Assembly (NCBI RefSeq): GCF_000367525.1
Contig: NZ_HF570956.1
Location: 409,651 to 453,767, forward strand
Length of the DNA: 44,117 nucleotides
From: Phycicoccus elongatus Lp2
GTDB lineage: Bacteria; Actinomycetota; Actinomycetes; Actinomycetales; Dermatophilaceae
Direction: 5' to 3'
The translations under genes were made by a program, and so were the position numbers. Shown here piece by piece: positions 1-11,527 of the stretch. Each line of letters opens with the position of its first letter. Position 1 is the stretch's first letter. The notes beneath the pieces were generated by a model that made no database searches, was not told where the DNA came from, and saw only the letters and a list, made by a program, of their open reading frames with translations.

Positions 1-2
1 GA

Positions 3-2911
<2,909 letters not shown>

Positions 2912-2937
<26 letters not shown>

Positions 2938-3907
2938 ACGGCGCGTCGCTGCGGGTTAGCTCGGCCTGCCAGTGCGGCTCGTGCGCCGGATGTGCCATCG
3001 CCGCGCGCAGTCCCTTGACCGCGAGGTGTCCCGCCGTTGCTCCGGCTTTCAGTCGCGCCCCCGAAGCGTTGCGGCCCAGCATCTCTCGCGTCCACGCTGG
3101 GACGGTGGCGACAGCGGCCGCCGACAACGCGGCATACGTCCAGCGCTCGGGACCCCTCAGCGGTGGGTCGTCGAGGAGGAAGCTCGCGGTCTCCCGGGCG
3201 TCGCTCGTCCCCTCCAGCTCCGGACCGTATGCCGCGAGCGCACCCTCCAGCGCGGCCACCGTCCGCGGCGGGTCGGGCACCCCCAAGCGTGCACCGATCT
3301 CGGCCATGCTCGACACATAGGCGTCGGCGTCGCTGGGGGACAACGGTTTCGGACCGAAGCGCTGGTAGCAGGCGAGGAAGGCCCAGGTCTCGGCAACGTG
3401 GACCCAGGTGAGCAGGTGGGGGTCGCTCGCGGCATACGAACGGCCGTCGGGAGCGGTGCCGACGACGCGTTTGTGGACGGCGTTGACGATGCGCACCTGC
3501 CGTTCGGCGTCGGGGACCGGCGCATAGGTGGTGATGGCGACGTGGTCAGCGGTGATGTGGAGGCGCCGCCACGGGTCGTCGCGGAAGGAGCTGTGCCCCA
3601 TGACGCCGGCCATCGCCAGTGGGTGGAGGGATTGCACGAGGAGGGCAGCGATACCACCGACGAAGATCGAGGCGTCAGAGTGGGCCCACCAGATCGGGTC
3701 GTCCGGAGTGAACCAGCGCTCGCCCGGCGCCCGCCAGATCCGGTCCTCGCGCTCCTGCTGGCTCGCCGCGTCACCGCCGGACACGCGGTCCTTGAGGGTG
3801 CGCCGGATGTGCGCTGCGAGTGGGTCGAGCAGACGGTCGCGTGTCAGCAGATGGTGGGTGTTTGCCCGTGGGACCCACCCTCTGTTGACACTCGACTGTC
3901 TGTTCAC
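2912..3907 (-). CDS. Oxygenase MpaB family protein (DUF2236, rubber-oxygenase-like)
   Basis: The 331-residue product matches the MpaB/latex-clearing-protein catalytic domain (DUF2236), whose studied members are heme b proteins. Recognisable parts are the WWAHSDASIFVGGIAALL segment about 60 residues in, then LHPLAMAGVMGHS, RRLHITADHVAITTY, and VHKRVVGTAPDGRSYAASDPH followed by WVHVAETWAFL. The substrate cannot be told from the sequence. GTG at 3907 was chosen because it forms a 4-bp GTGA overlap with the stop of the upstream SRPBCC gene, the arrangement used by most gene pairs in this window; no other start codon lies between it and the conserved region. No signal peptide is visible. The 3' end overlaps the 3' end of the convergent SNF2 gene. 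Pairing with an SRPBCC protein suggests a shared hydrophobic substrate, which is inference. Confidence 0.85.
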
Positions 3908-4395
3908 CGGACGGCGAGTGGCCGCGGGTAGCCGCGCAGGACGGCCCGCTCGAGGATGCCCAGGGTCGCCTTGAGGGCTTTGGCGTCGATGACCGGGAAG
4001 ATCGGCTTCCACTTCTCGTCGATCATCGACCAGTCGCAGTAGCTCTCGACCTCGGTGCCGCCCTCGACCGCCCGCAGCCGGTAGCCGTAGCGGTGGCCGA
4101 TGTCGAATCGCGGGCTCTCGATCCGCCATTCGATCTGCGTGTCCGGCCGGTATGCCGTGATGCGCACCGTGACGTCGTAGCGGCCCAGGTCGTAGTCGCC
4201 GAGCGCCTCGCGGTCCATATGGACGAGGAAGCCGTCGCCCTCCTGCTCGACCCGCTCGCCCTCGGCGGACTGGAGCATGCCGCTGGAGTCGATGGCGACG
4301 TGCCCGTCGGGGTCGCGCAGGACGGCCAGGACCCGGTCTGCGGGCGCCGGGATGACGCGGCTGGCGGAGATGCGTTCGTCGGACATGCCGTCCAT
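3904..4395 (-). CDS. SRPBCC (START/polyketide-cyclase-like) lipid-binding family protein
   Basis: The product of about 163 residues has the SRPBCC helix-grip pattern: an N-terminal strand with VIPAPADRVLAVLRDPDGH, a middle of beta strands (DVTVRITAYRPDTQIEWRIE, then YGYRLRAVEGGTEV), and a C-terminal helix (LKATLGILERAVLRGYPR). Such domains bind hydrophobic ligands and can act as cyclases, lipid carriers or stress proteins; no specific function is visible. Two ATGs are possible, 4395 and 4386 (MSDERISAS); the second gives a more typical SRPBCC N-terminus, and neither has a strong Shine-Dalgarno. It is first of a two-gene unit with the MpaB-like gene (GTGA overlap). It faces the GNAT gene across a 200-bp GTCGG-rich region. 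Confidence 0.82.
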   Translation of the reverse strand: MDGMSDERISASRVIPAPADRVLAVLRDPDGHVAIDSSGMLQSAEGERVEQEGDGFLVHMDREALGDYDLGRYDVTVRITAYRPDTQIEWRIESPRFDIGHRYGYRLRAVEGGTEVESYCDWSMIDEKWKPIFPVIDAKALKATLGILERAVLRGYPRPLAVR

Positions 4396-4595
4396 TCAAC
4401 TCGACCGGGGCGGCCGAGGTGCTGGTCGGGTGGTCGGGTCGGTCGGATTGTCGGGTCGTCGGATCGTCGTCCGATCGGGAGCGTCGTGCGGTGAGTGCCG
4501 CCGGACGCTTGCCGTTTGCTCGGTCAGGGCGAGCAAACCGCGAGCACGTGGCACCGCCGGGTCTGGGCCGGAGACCTTTGGGGAAGGATCAGGCC
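4396..4595. promoter_or_regulatory. Divergent intergenic region with GTCGG-rich tract and inverted repeat
   Basis: This 200-bp gap separates the SRPBCC and GNAT starts. From about 4424 to 4480 it is a low-complexity run of GTCGG/GTCG units. At 4514-4522 and 4530-4538 there is a perfect 9-bp inverted repeat, GTTTGCTCG / CGAGCAAAC, with a 7-nt spacer and no following T run. It looks like an operator or a leader hairpin about 60 bp before the GNAT start rather than a terminator. Confidence 0.4.
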
Positions 4596-5093
4596 ATGGA
4601 GACCCGTATCCGCCCGGCCGAGCCAACCGACATCCCCGCACTGCTGGCCTTCGTCCGTGAGCTCGCCGAGTACGAACGGGCCGTGGAGGAGGCGACCGCG
4701 ACGCCGGAGCAGTTCGCGGCGGTGCTCTTTCCCACCGATGGTGCGCCCACGGCATACGGGCATGTCGCGGAGGTGCGGGTCGCGGGAGGGGAGTGGGAGG
4801 CGGCTGGGATGGCCCTGTGGTTCCTGTCCTTCTCGACCTGGACCGGTACCAACGGGATCTGGCTCGAGGACCTCTATGTCCGGGAGCAGTGGCGCGGCCT
4901 CGGGCTCGGTCAGGCGCTGCTCCAGGCGCTCGCGGAGATCTGTGTCGACCGCGGCTACCACCGACTCGAGTGGTGGGTGCTGGACTGGAACGAGCCGTCG
5001 ATCGGTTTCTATCGCTCGATCGGTGCCGAGGCGATGGACGAGTGGACCCGCTTCCGACTCGACGGTCGGGCGCTGGAGTCCCTCGGACAGTAG
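4596..5093 (+). CDS. GNAT N-acetyltransferase, diamine/thialysine acetyltransferase-like
   Basis: The 165-residue single-domain protein has the GNAT acetyl-CoA-binding loop (QWRGLGLGQALL, about residues 95-107) after the strand IWLEDLYV, and the typical tail RLEWWVLDWNEPSIGFYRSIGA. The run ALWFLSFSTWTGTNGIWLEDLYV and the final EWTRFRL resemble the spermidine/spermine N1-acetyltransferase and thialysine acetyltransferase branch. Acetylation of a small diamine or amino acid is therefore the likeliest reaction, but the acceptor is not proven. ATG at 4596 has a good upstream GGGGAAGGA (near 4580-4587). It is transcribed alone and converges on the NAD synthetase gene with only 5 bp between the two stops. 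Confidence 0.85.
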   Translation: METRIRPAEPTDIPALLAFVRELAEYERAVEEATATPEQFAAVLFPTDGAPTAYGHVAEVRVAGGEWEAAGMALWFLSFSTWTGTNGIWLEDLYVREQWRGLGLGQALLQALAEICVDRGYHRLEWWVLDWNEPSIGFYRSIGAEAMDEWTRFRLDGRALESLGQ

Positions 5094-5098
5094 GTGAT

Positions 5099-7234
<2,136 letters not shown>

Positions 7235-7257
7235 GACGCCCACCCTAGTTTCCGACA

Positions 7258-7319
7258 GTCGAGTGAGGAGAACATGCGGTATGCCGTGGCGCTGACACCG
7301 CGTGTTCTCCTCACTCGAC
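7258..7319. terminator. Long perfect inverted repeat (17-bp arms plus inner 5-bp arms)
   Basis: Left arm 7258-7274 (GTCGAGTGAGGAGAACA) and right arm 7303-7319 are exact reverse complements. Inside them GCGGT (7276-7280) pairs with ACCGC (7297-7301), leaving a 16-nt loop. The right arm contains the last codons and stop of the quinone oxidoreductase gene, so on the minus strand it is placed as that gene's terminator; no T run follows. The loop carries one copy of the GTATGCCG octamer. Confidence 0.6.
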
Positions 7320-8294
7320 GGTCTGGGTCCGGGGGAGGACGAGGACCTTGCCGGTGGCCCGACGCTCCTCGAGGAGGGCGATCGCCTCGGCAGTCTGCTC
7401 CAGGGTGAAGGTCTGTCCGATGACCGGCGTGAGGGCGCCGGCATTGAGCAGGGGGAGCAGGTCCTCCCATTGGCGGGCGAGGAATTCCGGGCGGCTCATC
7501 CAGTAGGCGCCCCACCCGACACCCACCACGCTGACGTTGTTGAGCAGGAGCCGGTTGACCTTGACCTCGGGGATCGACCCGGCCGTGAAGCCGATGACGA
7601 GCAGCCTCCCCAAGGTCGCCAGGGACCGCAGCGAGTCGGTGAAGCGGTCACCGCCGACCGGGTCGACGACGACATCGACACCCCGGCCGCCAGTGAGCTC
7701 CTTGACCCGGGAGAGGAAGCCGTCGGCGAGGATGGCCTCGTCGGCGCCCGCCTCCAGCGCGACGGCGGCCTTCGCGTCGTCGGACACCACGGCATACACG
7801 GTCGCGCCGAGAGCCTTGGCGAGTTGGACGGCGGCCGTCCCGATCCCGCCGGCCGCCCCATGGACGAGGACGCTCTCACCGGCTCGGAGCCCTCCGCGGG
7901 TGACGAGCGCGAAGTGCACGGTGAAGTAGTTCATCGGCAGCGCCGCGCCGGCCTCGAAGCCCACCGAGTCCGGCAGGGCGAAGGTCAACACATCGGCGCA
8001 GGCGACCTGCTCGGCGAACCCACCGAGGAAGGGGAAGGCCGCGACCCGGTCGCCCACGGCATACCGACTGCGGGGGCCGACGGCACTGACGACCCCGGCG
8101 ACCTCGCACCCCGGAGTGAAGGGTGGGTCGGGCTTCATCTGGTACTCCCCGCGCGAGAGCAGCACATCAGGGAAGCACACTCCTGCGGCGCGGACGTCGA
8201 TGACGACACCGTCCTCGGGAGGGGCAGGTGCGTCGAGGTCCTCGGCGGTGATCGAGGACGGTCCGGTGAGTTCGGTGATCCGGGCAGCGCGCAT
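7311..8294 (-). CDS. Zinc-free NAD(P)H:quinone oxidoreductase (MDR superfamily)
   Basis: The 327-residue medium-chain dehydrogenase/reductase has the GroES-like domain with AAGVCFPDVLLSRGEYQMKPDPPFTPGCEVAGVV and no structural-zinc cysteine cluster. The Rossmann domain has VHGAAGGIGTAAVQLAKALGA (about 140-160), the NADP-binding motif of quinone reductases/crotonyl-CoA reductase relatives. Family enzymes reduce quinones or enones with NADPH; the physiological substrate is unknown. ATG at 8294 follows an AGG. The coding frame stays open far upstream but that part is antisense to the MFS gene and is not protein-like. It is divergent from the MFS gene, with a small palindrome between them. Confidence 0.9.
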   Translation of the reverse strand: MRAARITELTGPSSITAEDLDAPAPPEDGVVIDVRAAGVCFPDVLLSRGEYQMKPDPPFTPGCEVAGVVSAVGPRSRYAVGDRVAAFPFLGGFAEQVACADVLTFALPDSVGFEAGAALPMNYFTVHFALVTRGGLRAGESVLVHGAAGGIGTAAVQLAKALGATVYAVVSDDAKAAVALEAGADEAILADGFLSRVKELTGGRGVDVVVDPVGGDRFTDSLRSLATLGRLLVIGFTAGSIPEVKVNRLLLNNVSVVGVGWGAYWMSRPEFLARQWEDLLPLLNAGALTPVIGQTFTLEQTAEAIALLEERRATGKVLVLPRTQTVE

Positions 8295-8336
8295 GAGACC
8301 TGAGCCTAGATCGGTGTGCGCCCAGCAGGTGTTCCG

Positions 8337-8349
8337 GCGGAATATCCGC
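8337..8349. promoter_or_regulatory. Small palindrome in divergent promoter region
   Basis: GCGGA-ATA-TCCGC, a 5+3+5 bp inverted repeat, lies between the divergent quinone reductase (start 8294) and MFS transporter (start 8373). Position and symmetry fit a repressor site, but no regulator gene is adjacent. Confidence 0.3.
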
Positions 8350-8372
8350 GAGGGTCGCCCGTTGGACCCTTG

Positions 8373-9560
8373 GTGACCACGCCCAAGCACTCCAGCCTCG
8401 CCACGATTGCTCTCATCCTGGGTGGCGTGGCGATCGGCATCACCGAGTTCGTCACGATGGGCTTGCTCCCGCAGATCGCCGGCGGCGTGCGAGTGGACAT
8501 CCCGACCGCCGGTCACGCCATCAGTGCGTATGCCGTGGGCGTCGTCATCGGTGCACCCGTCCTCGCCGCATGGGGTGCATCCAAACCACGCAAGGGCCTG
8601 CTGCTGGGGTTGGTCGTCGCGATCATCGTCGGCAACGTCCTGTCCGCCCTTGCCCCCGGCTATGGCTCGCTCGTCGGAGCCCGTGTGCTCGCGGGCCTGC
8701 CGCACGGTGCCTACTTCGGGGTGGCGACGCTGGTAGCCATCGACTTGGCACCTGCCGGGCAGGCCGGTCGTGCCGTGGGCCGAGTGATGCTCGGCATCCC
8801 GATCGCAAACGTCGCCGGCGTGCCTCTGGTGACCTGGATGGGGCAGGCGATCGGGTGGCGCAGCGCCTATTGGTTCGTCGCCGTGGTGGCGCTGGGGGCG
8901 CTGGCGATGATCGCCGTCTTCGTGCCGCGGATCGTGCAGGCCGACGCGAACTCGGTGATGCAGGAGTTGCGCGCCTTCGGGTCGATGCAGGTGGCACTGA
9001 CGTTCATCGCGGGGTCGATCGGCTTCGGCGGCATGTTCGCGATGTATTCGTACGTCGCGCCGCTCATCACCGAGGTTGCCGGGCAGCCCGAGCGGTTCGT
9101 GCCGGTGGCGCTCTTCGCCTTCGGCCTCGGCGGGATCGTCGGCAACACGATCGGTGGGCGGATGTCCGACTGGTCGGTGCTGCGAACCATCGTCATCGCG
9201 TCGGTGGGCATGTCGGTCGTGCTGGTGGTCCTGGCGCTGGTGGCGAAGTGGTTCGTCGCGGCGGTGCTCTTTGTCTTCATCGCCTCGCTGTTCGCCGCGA
9301 TCCTCGCGGTCGGCGTCATGATGCGCCTCATCACGGTGGCGAACTCGGCCAAGACCTTGGGTGCGGCGAGCGCCCACGCCTCGCTCAACATCGCCAATGC
9401 GGTCGGTGCCTGGCTCGGCGGCATCGTCATCGCCCGCGGCCATGGGTATGCCGCGCCCAGCCTGGTCGGTGCCGTGTTGGCGTTGGGTGGGCTGGTCGTC
9501 TTCGGCCTGTCGATCCTGTTCCACAAGCGCGAACAGGTGGCGATGGACGTCACGTCCTGA
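8373..9560 (+). CDS. MFS transporter, DHA1 family (AraJ/YdhP/NepI-like efflux)
   Basis: The 395-residue integral membrane protein has about 12 hydrophobic segments. Its first helix reads GGVAIGITEFVTMGLLPQIA, the signature of DHA1 exporters such as AraJ, YdhP and NepI, and the fifth helix carries GIPIANVAGVPLVTW, the usual antiporter motif. Likely substrates are sugars, purine nucleosides or drugs, exported in exchange for protons; the sequence does not decide. GTG at 8373 (VTTPKHSSLATIAL) is chosen because homologues begin with this sequence; the in-frame ATG at 8316 would add a hydrophilic stretch that overlaps the promoter region. TTG at 8370 is adjacent and cannot be excluded. The gene is single, with a repeat-rich 178-bp region after it. 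Confidence 0.9.
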   Translation: MTTPKHSSLATIALILGGVAIGITEFVTMGLLPQIAGGVRVDIPTAGHAISAYAVGVVIGAPVLAAWGASKPRKGLLLGLVVAIIVGNVLSALAPGYGSLVGARVLAGLPHGAYFGVATLVAIDLAPAGQAGRAVGRVMLGIPIANVAGVPLVTWMGQAIGWRSAYWFVAVVALGALAMIAVFVPRIVQADANSVMQELRAFGSMQVALTFIAGSIGFGGMFAMYSYVAPLITEVAGQPERFVPVALFAFGLGGIVGNTIGGRMSDWSVLRTIVIASVGMSVVLVVLALVAKWFVAAVLFVFIASLFAAILAVGVMMRLITVANSAKTLGAASAHASLNIANAVGAWLGGIVIARGHGYAAPSLVGAVLALGGLVVFGLSILFHKREQVAMDVTS

Positions 9561-9738
9561 CCGGCTGGGCCCGCGGCTGCTGGTTCCTCGCTGCTCGTCC
9601 CGGCGCTGCTCGTCTGTCGCGGCTCGTCCCAACAAGCCTCGTCTGTCGCGGCTCGTCGCAGTAGATGTCGCGATCGCCGCACTTACTGCGACGTAGCAGG
9701 CGAGGTCACGGTGGATACTGGCGGGTAACCTGTCGGGC
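9561..9738. repeat. Intergenic region with 20-bp direct repeat and 10-bp inverted repeat
   Basis: CTCGTCTGTCGCGGCTCGTC occurs twice, at 9609-9628 and 9638-9657, 29 bp apart. Directly after, CGTCGCAGTA (9654-9663) and its reverse complement (9684-9693) form a 10-bp stem with a 20-nt loop. The loop contains the palindrome GCGATCGC. It lies between the MFS transporter and the crotonase and may end transcription of the former. Confidence 0.5.
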
Positions 9739-10548
9739 ATGACCGAACTCGTCACCTGCACGATCCTCGAGCGCGGGGGCGCCCGCCTGGCCGATGTCCG
9801 CCTCAACCGTCCGGACAAGCTCAACTCGCTCACCCTCGACCTGCTCGAGCAGTTGCAGGCCGTGGCGGAGTCGCTGGCCGGTGACCTGACCCTGCGCGGG
9901 GTGTTGCTCTCCGGCGAGGGTCGCGCCTTCTGCGCGGGGCTGGATTTCGCGACAGTCATGGCCGAGCCGGAGCGCGTGAACGCGGTCTTTGCGCCCGATG
10001 CGGATCGCGGCACGAATCTGTTCCAGGAGGCACCGTGGGCCTGGCGGCGGCTTGCCGTGCCGGTCGTCGCTGCCGTGCACGGTCACTGCCTCGGGGGTGG
10101 CCTGCAGATCGCCCTCGCCGCCGACTACCGCTTCACGACCCCGGACGCCACGTGGTCGGTGTTGGAGGCCAAGTGGGGCCTCGTGCCCGACATGAGTGGA
10201 GTGCAGGCACTCTCGGAACTGGTCCGCATCGATGTCGCCAAGCGGCTGGCCATGACCGGCGAGATCTTCGACGGGACCCGGGCCGTCGCCCTCGGCGTCG
10301 CCAGTGAGCTCGCCGACGACCCGTATGCCGCGGGGCTGGCCCTGCTCGACGAGCTCGCCACCCGCTCCCCGGACGCGGTGGCCGCGAGCAAGCGGCTCTT
10401 CGACGAGACCTGGACGGCGGACGCCGCGCGCACCTTCGCGCGGGAGCGTGCCGAGCAGTCCGTGCTGCTGTCGGCAGCGAACACGGCCGTGACGCAGCAT
10501 CGTTCGCTCGGTGGCGACGCGCGACCCTATGGACCTCGACTGCACTGA
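9739..10548 (+). CDS. Crotonase/enoyl-CoA hydratase family protein
   Basis: The 269-residue crotonase-fold protein has the CoA-binding and oxyanion-hole segments GRAFCAGLDF (about 58-67) and HGHCLGGGLQIALAADYRF (about 115-133). In true enoyl-CoA hydratase the first catalytic Glu sits in GGGCELA; here it is Gln (GGGLQIA). The second is kept in VLEAKWGLVPDMSG. The LEAKWGLVPDM pattern marks a known crotonase subgroup of uncertain reaction, so simple hydration of a 2-enoyl-CoA should not be assumed. Start ATG 9739 sits 178 bp after the MFS gene. Neighbours give no pathway link. Confidence 0.88.
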   Translation: MTELVTCTILERGGARLADVRLNRPDKLNSLTLDLLEQLQAVAESLAGDLTLRGVLLSGEGRAFCAGLDFATVMAEPERVNAVFAPDADRGTNLFQEAPWAWRRLAVPVVAAVHGHCLGGGLQIALAADYRFTTPDATWSVLEAKWGLVPDMSGVQALSELVRIDVAKRLAMTGEIFDGTRAVALGVASELADDPYAAGLALLDELATRSPDAVAASKRLFDETWTADAARTFARERAEQSVLLSAANTAVTQHRSLGGDARPYGPRLH

Positions 10549-10570
10549 TCGGACGCTCACGAACGCCACG

Positions 10571-10586
10571 TTGACTCAAGGGTCAA
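10571..10586. promoter_or_regulatory. TTGAC/GTCAA inverted repeat before the MNT-HEPN unit
   Basis: TTGACTCAAGGGTCAA is a near-palindrome (7 pairs if one T-G pair is allowed) in the 150-bp gap between the crotonase stop and the MNT gene. It could be the end of the crotonase transcript or a regulatory site. Confidence 0.25.
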
Positions 10587-10672
10587 TCGACGACGTGTAA
10601 CTCGATCCGATGGATGAGGGTGTTTGGGCTCAGTCCCTCTGGACCGACCTGATCCTCCTCGCCCGCACAGGA

Positions 10673-10693
10673 GATATCAACGAGCGATATCAT
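10673..10693 (+). promoter_or_regulatory. Repeated GATATCA boxes and -10-like element at the MNT gene start
   Basis: GATATCA occurs at 10673-10679 and 10686-10692, 13 bp apart, and TATCAT at 10688-10693 fits a -10 box 7 nt before the GTG at 10700. No ribosome site has suitable spacing to that GTG, so a leaderless message is likely. The boxes are candidates for autoregulation by the HTH domain of the encoded protein. Confidence 0.35.
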
Positions 10694-10699
10694 CAAGGC

Positions 10700-11152
10700 G
10701 TGGAGACCGTCCGGGCCCTGCGGGAGCGCGCTGGCATGAGTCAGCGTGACCTCGCCCGAGCGACCGGAATCGCGCAGCCCAATCTCGCGGCCTACGAAGC
10801 AGGTCGACGCCCGACGACCGACAAGATCCTGGAGCGGGTCAGGATCGCAACCAGCCGTCGGCCCTCGACCGTCCTCGCGGCTCGCCGAGACGACCTCCTC
10901 GCGCTGCTCGAACGGGAGGGGATCGTCGATGTCCGCGTCTTCGGCTCCGTCGCGAGAGGGACCGACCACGCCGAGTCGGATCTGGATCTGCTCGTGGAGT
11001 TCCCCCGGGGGACCTCCCTGCTGGACGTCGTCCGGCTGGAGCGGGAGGTCAGTGACCTCCTCGGCATCCCGGTCGACCTGGTCTCCATCGGCGCCCTGGA
11101 GGGCCGCTTCGGCGAGCGGGTCCGGCGCGAAATGGTGCCGGTGGCCTCGTGA
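10700..11152 (+). CDS. XRE HTH domain fused to MNT nucleotidyltransferase (MntA-type antitoxin)
   Basis: From GTG 10700 the product is 150 residues. Residues 1-55 are a Cro/C1-type helix-turn-helix (RALRERAGMSQRDLARATGIAQPNLAAYE). Residues 75-150 are a minimal nucleotidyltransferase with GS at 82-83, ten residues, then D94 and D96 in ESDLDLLVEF. In MntA/HepT pairs this enzyme adds AMP to the HEPN toxin and neutralises it; the added HTH suggests the antitoxin also represses its own promoter. ATG 10610 is an alternative start, but the extra 30 residues are not family-like and there is no ribosome site before it. The stop overlaps the HEPN start (GTGA). Confidence 0.82.
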   Translation: METVRALRERAGMSQRDLARATGIAQPNLAAYEAGRRPTTDKILERVRIATSRRPSTVLAARRDDLLALLEREGIVDVRVFGSVARGTDHAESDLDLLVEFPRGTSLLDVVRLEREVSDLLGIPVDLVSIGALEGRFGERVRREMVPVAS

Positions 11153-11523
11153 CAAGCCAAGTGCTGGTCGCCGAGCGATTGGCGGACCTGCTCGATTACT
11201 GCGACGAGGCGGCGATCCTGGTCGGCGCGGGTCGGGAAGCCTTCTTCGCCAGCGTGATCCACCGCCGTGCTGCGGAAGCGGTCCTCAACCGGATCGGGAC
11301 GACAGTTTCCGCAGGCCTGCCTGAGGAGCTGCTCGTCCGACACCCCGAGGTGGACTGGGCTGCGTTGCGCGGCATGCGCAATCGGGTTGGCCATGAGCCT
11401 CGAGCCATGGACTGGGAGATCGTGTGGACGACGATCGAGCGTGACCTCCCTGCGTTGCGAAACCATGTGGCCGGGCACACGATCGACCCGGCGGCGTCAC
11501 CTGAGCACGGTCGGAAGGACTGA
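11149..11523 (+). CDS. HEPN-domain protein (HepT-like, DUF86 type), putative toxin
   Basis: The 124-residue all-helical protein is read from GTG 11149, overlapping the MNT gene stop. The HEPN ribonuclease motif RN-x3-H is present as R77-N78-R-V-G-H82 in MRNRVGH, followed by DWEIVWTTIERDLPAL as in HepT proteins. Studied HepT toxins have H-x-Y here, and that tyrosine is the residue AMPylated by MntA; in this protein the position is P84 (HEPR). RNA cleavage is therefore plausible, but the known neutralising modification site is missing. The stop is only 4 bp before the molybdopterin oxidoreductase start. Confidence 0.82.
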   Translation: MTSQVLVAERLADLLDYCDEAAILVGAGREAFFASVIHRRAAEAVLNRIGTTVSAGLPEELLVRHPEVDWAALRGMRNRVGHEPRAMDWEIVWTTIERDLPALRNHVAGHTIDPAASPEHGRKD

Positions 11524-11527
11524 ACCC

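Noticed and set aside
9609-9657. Possible mini CRISPR array
   Set aside because: Only two repeats with a 9-bp spacer and no cas gene; a simple direct repeat is the better description.
8295-10013. Upstream extension of the quinone oxidoreductase frame to about 900 residues
   Set aside because: The extra part is antisense to the MFS gene and His/Asp/Arg-rich; the conserved enzyme begins at 8294 with a suitable start.
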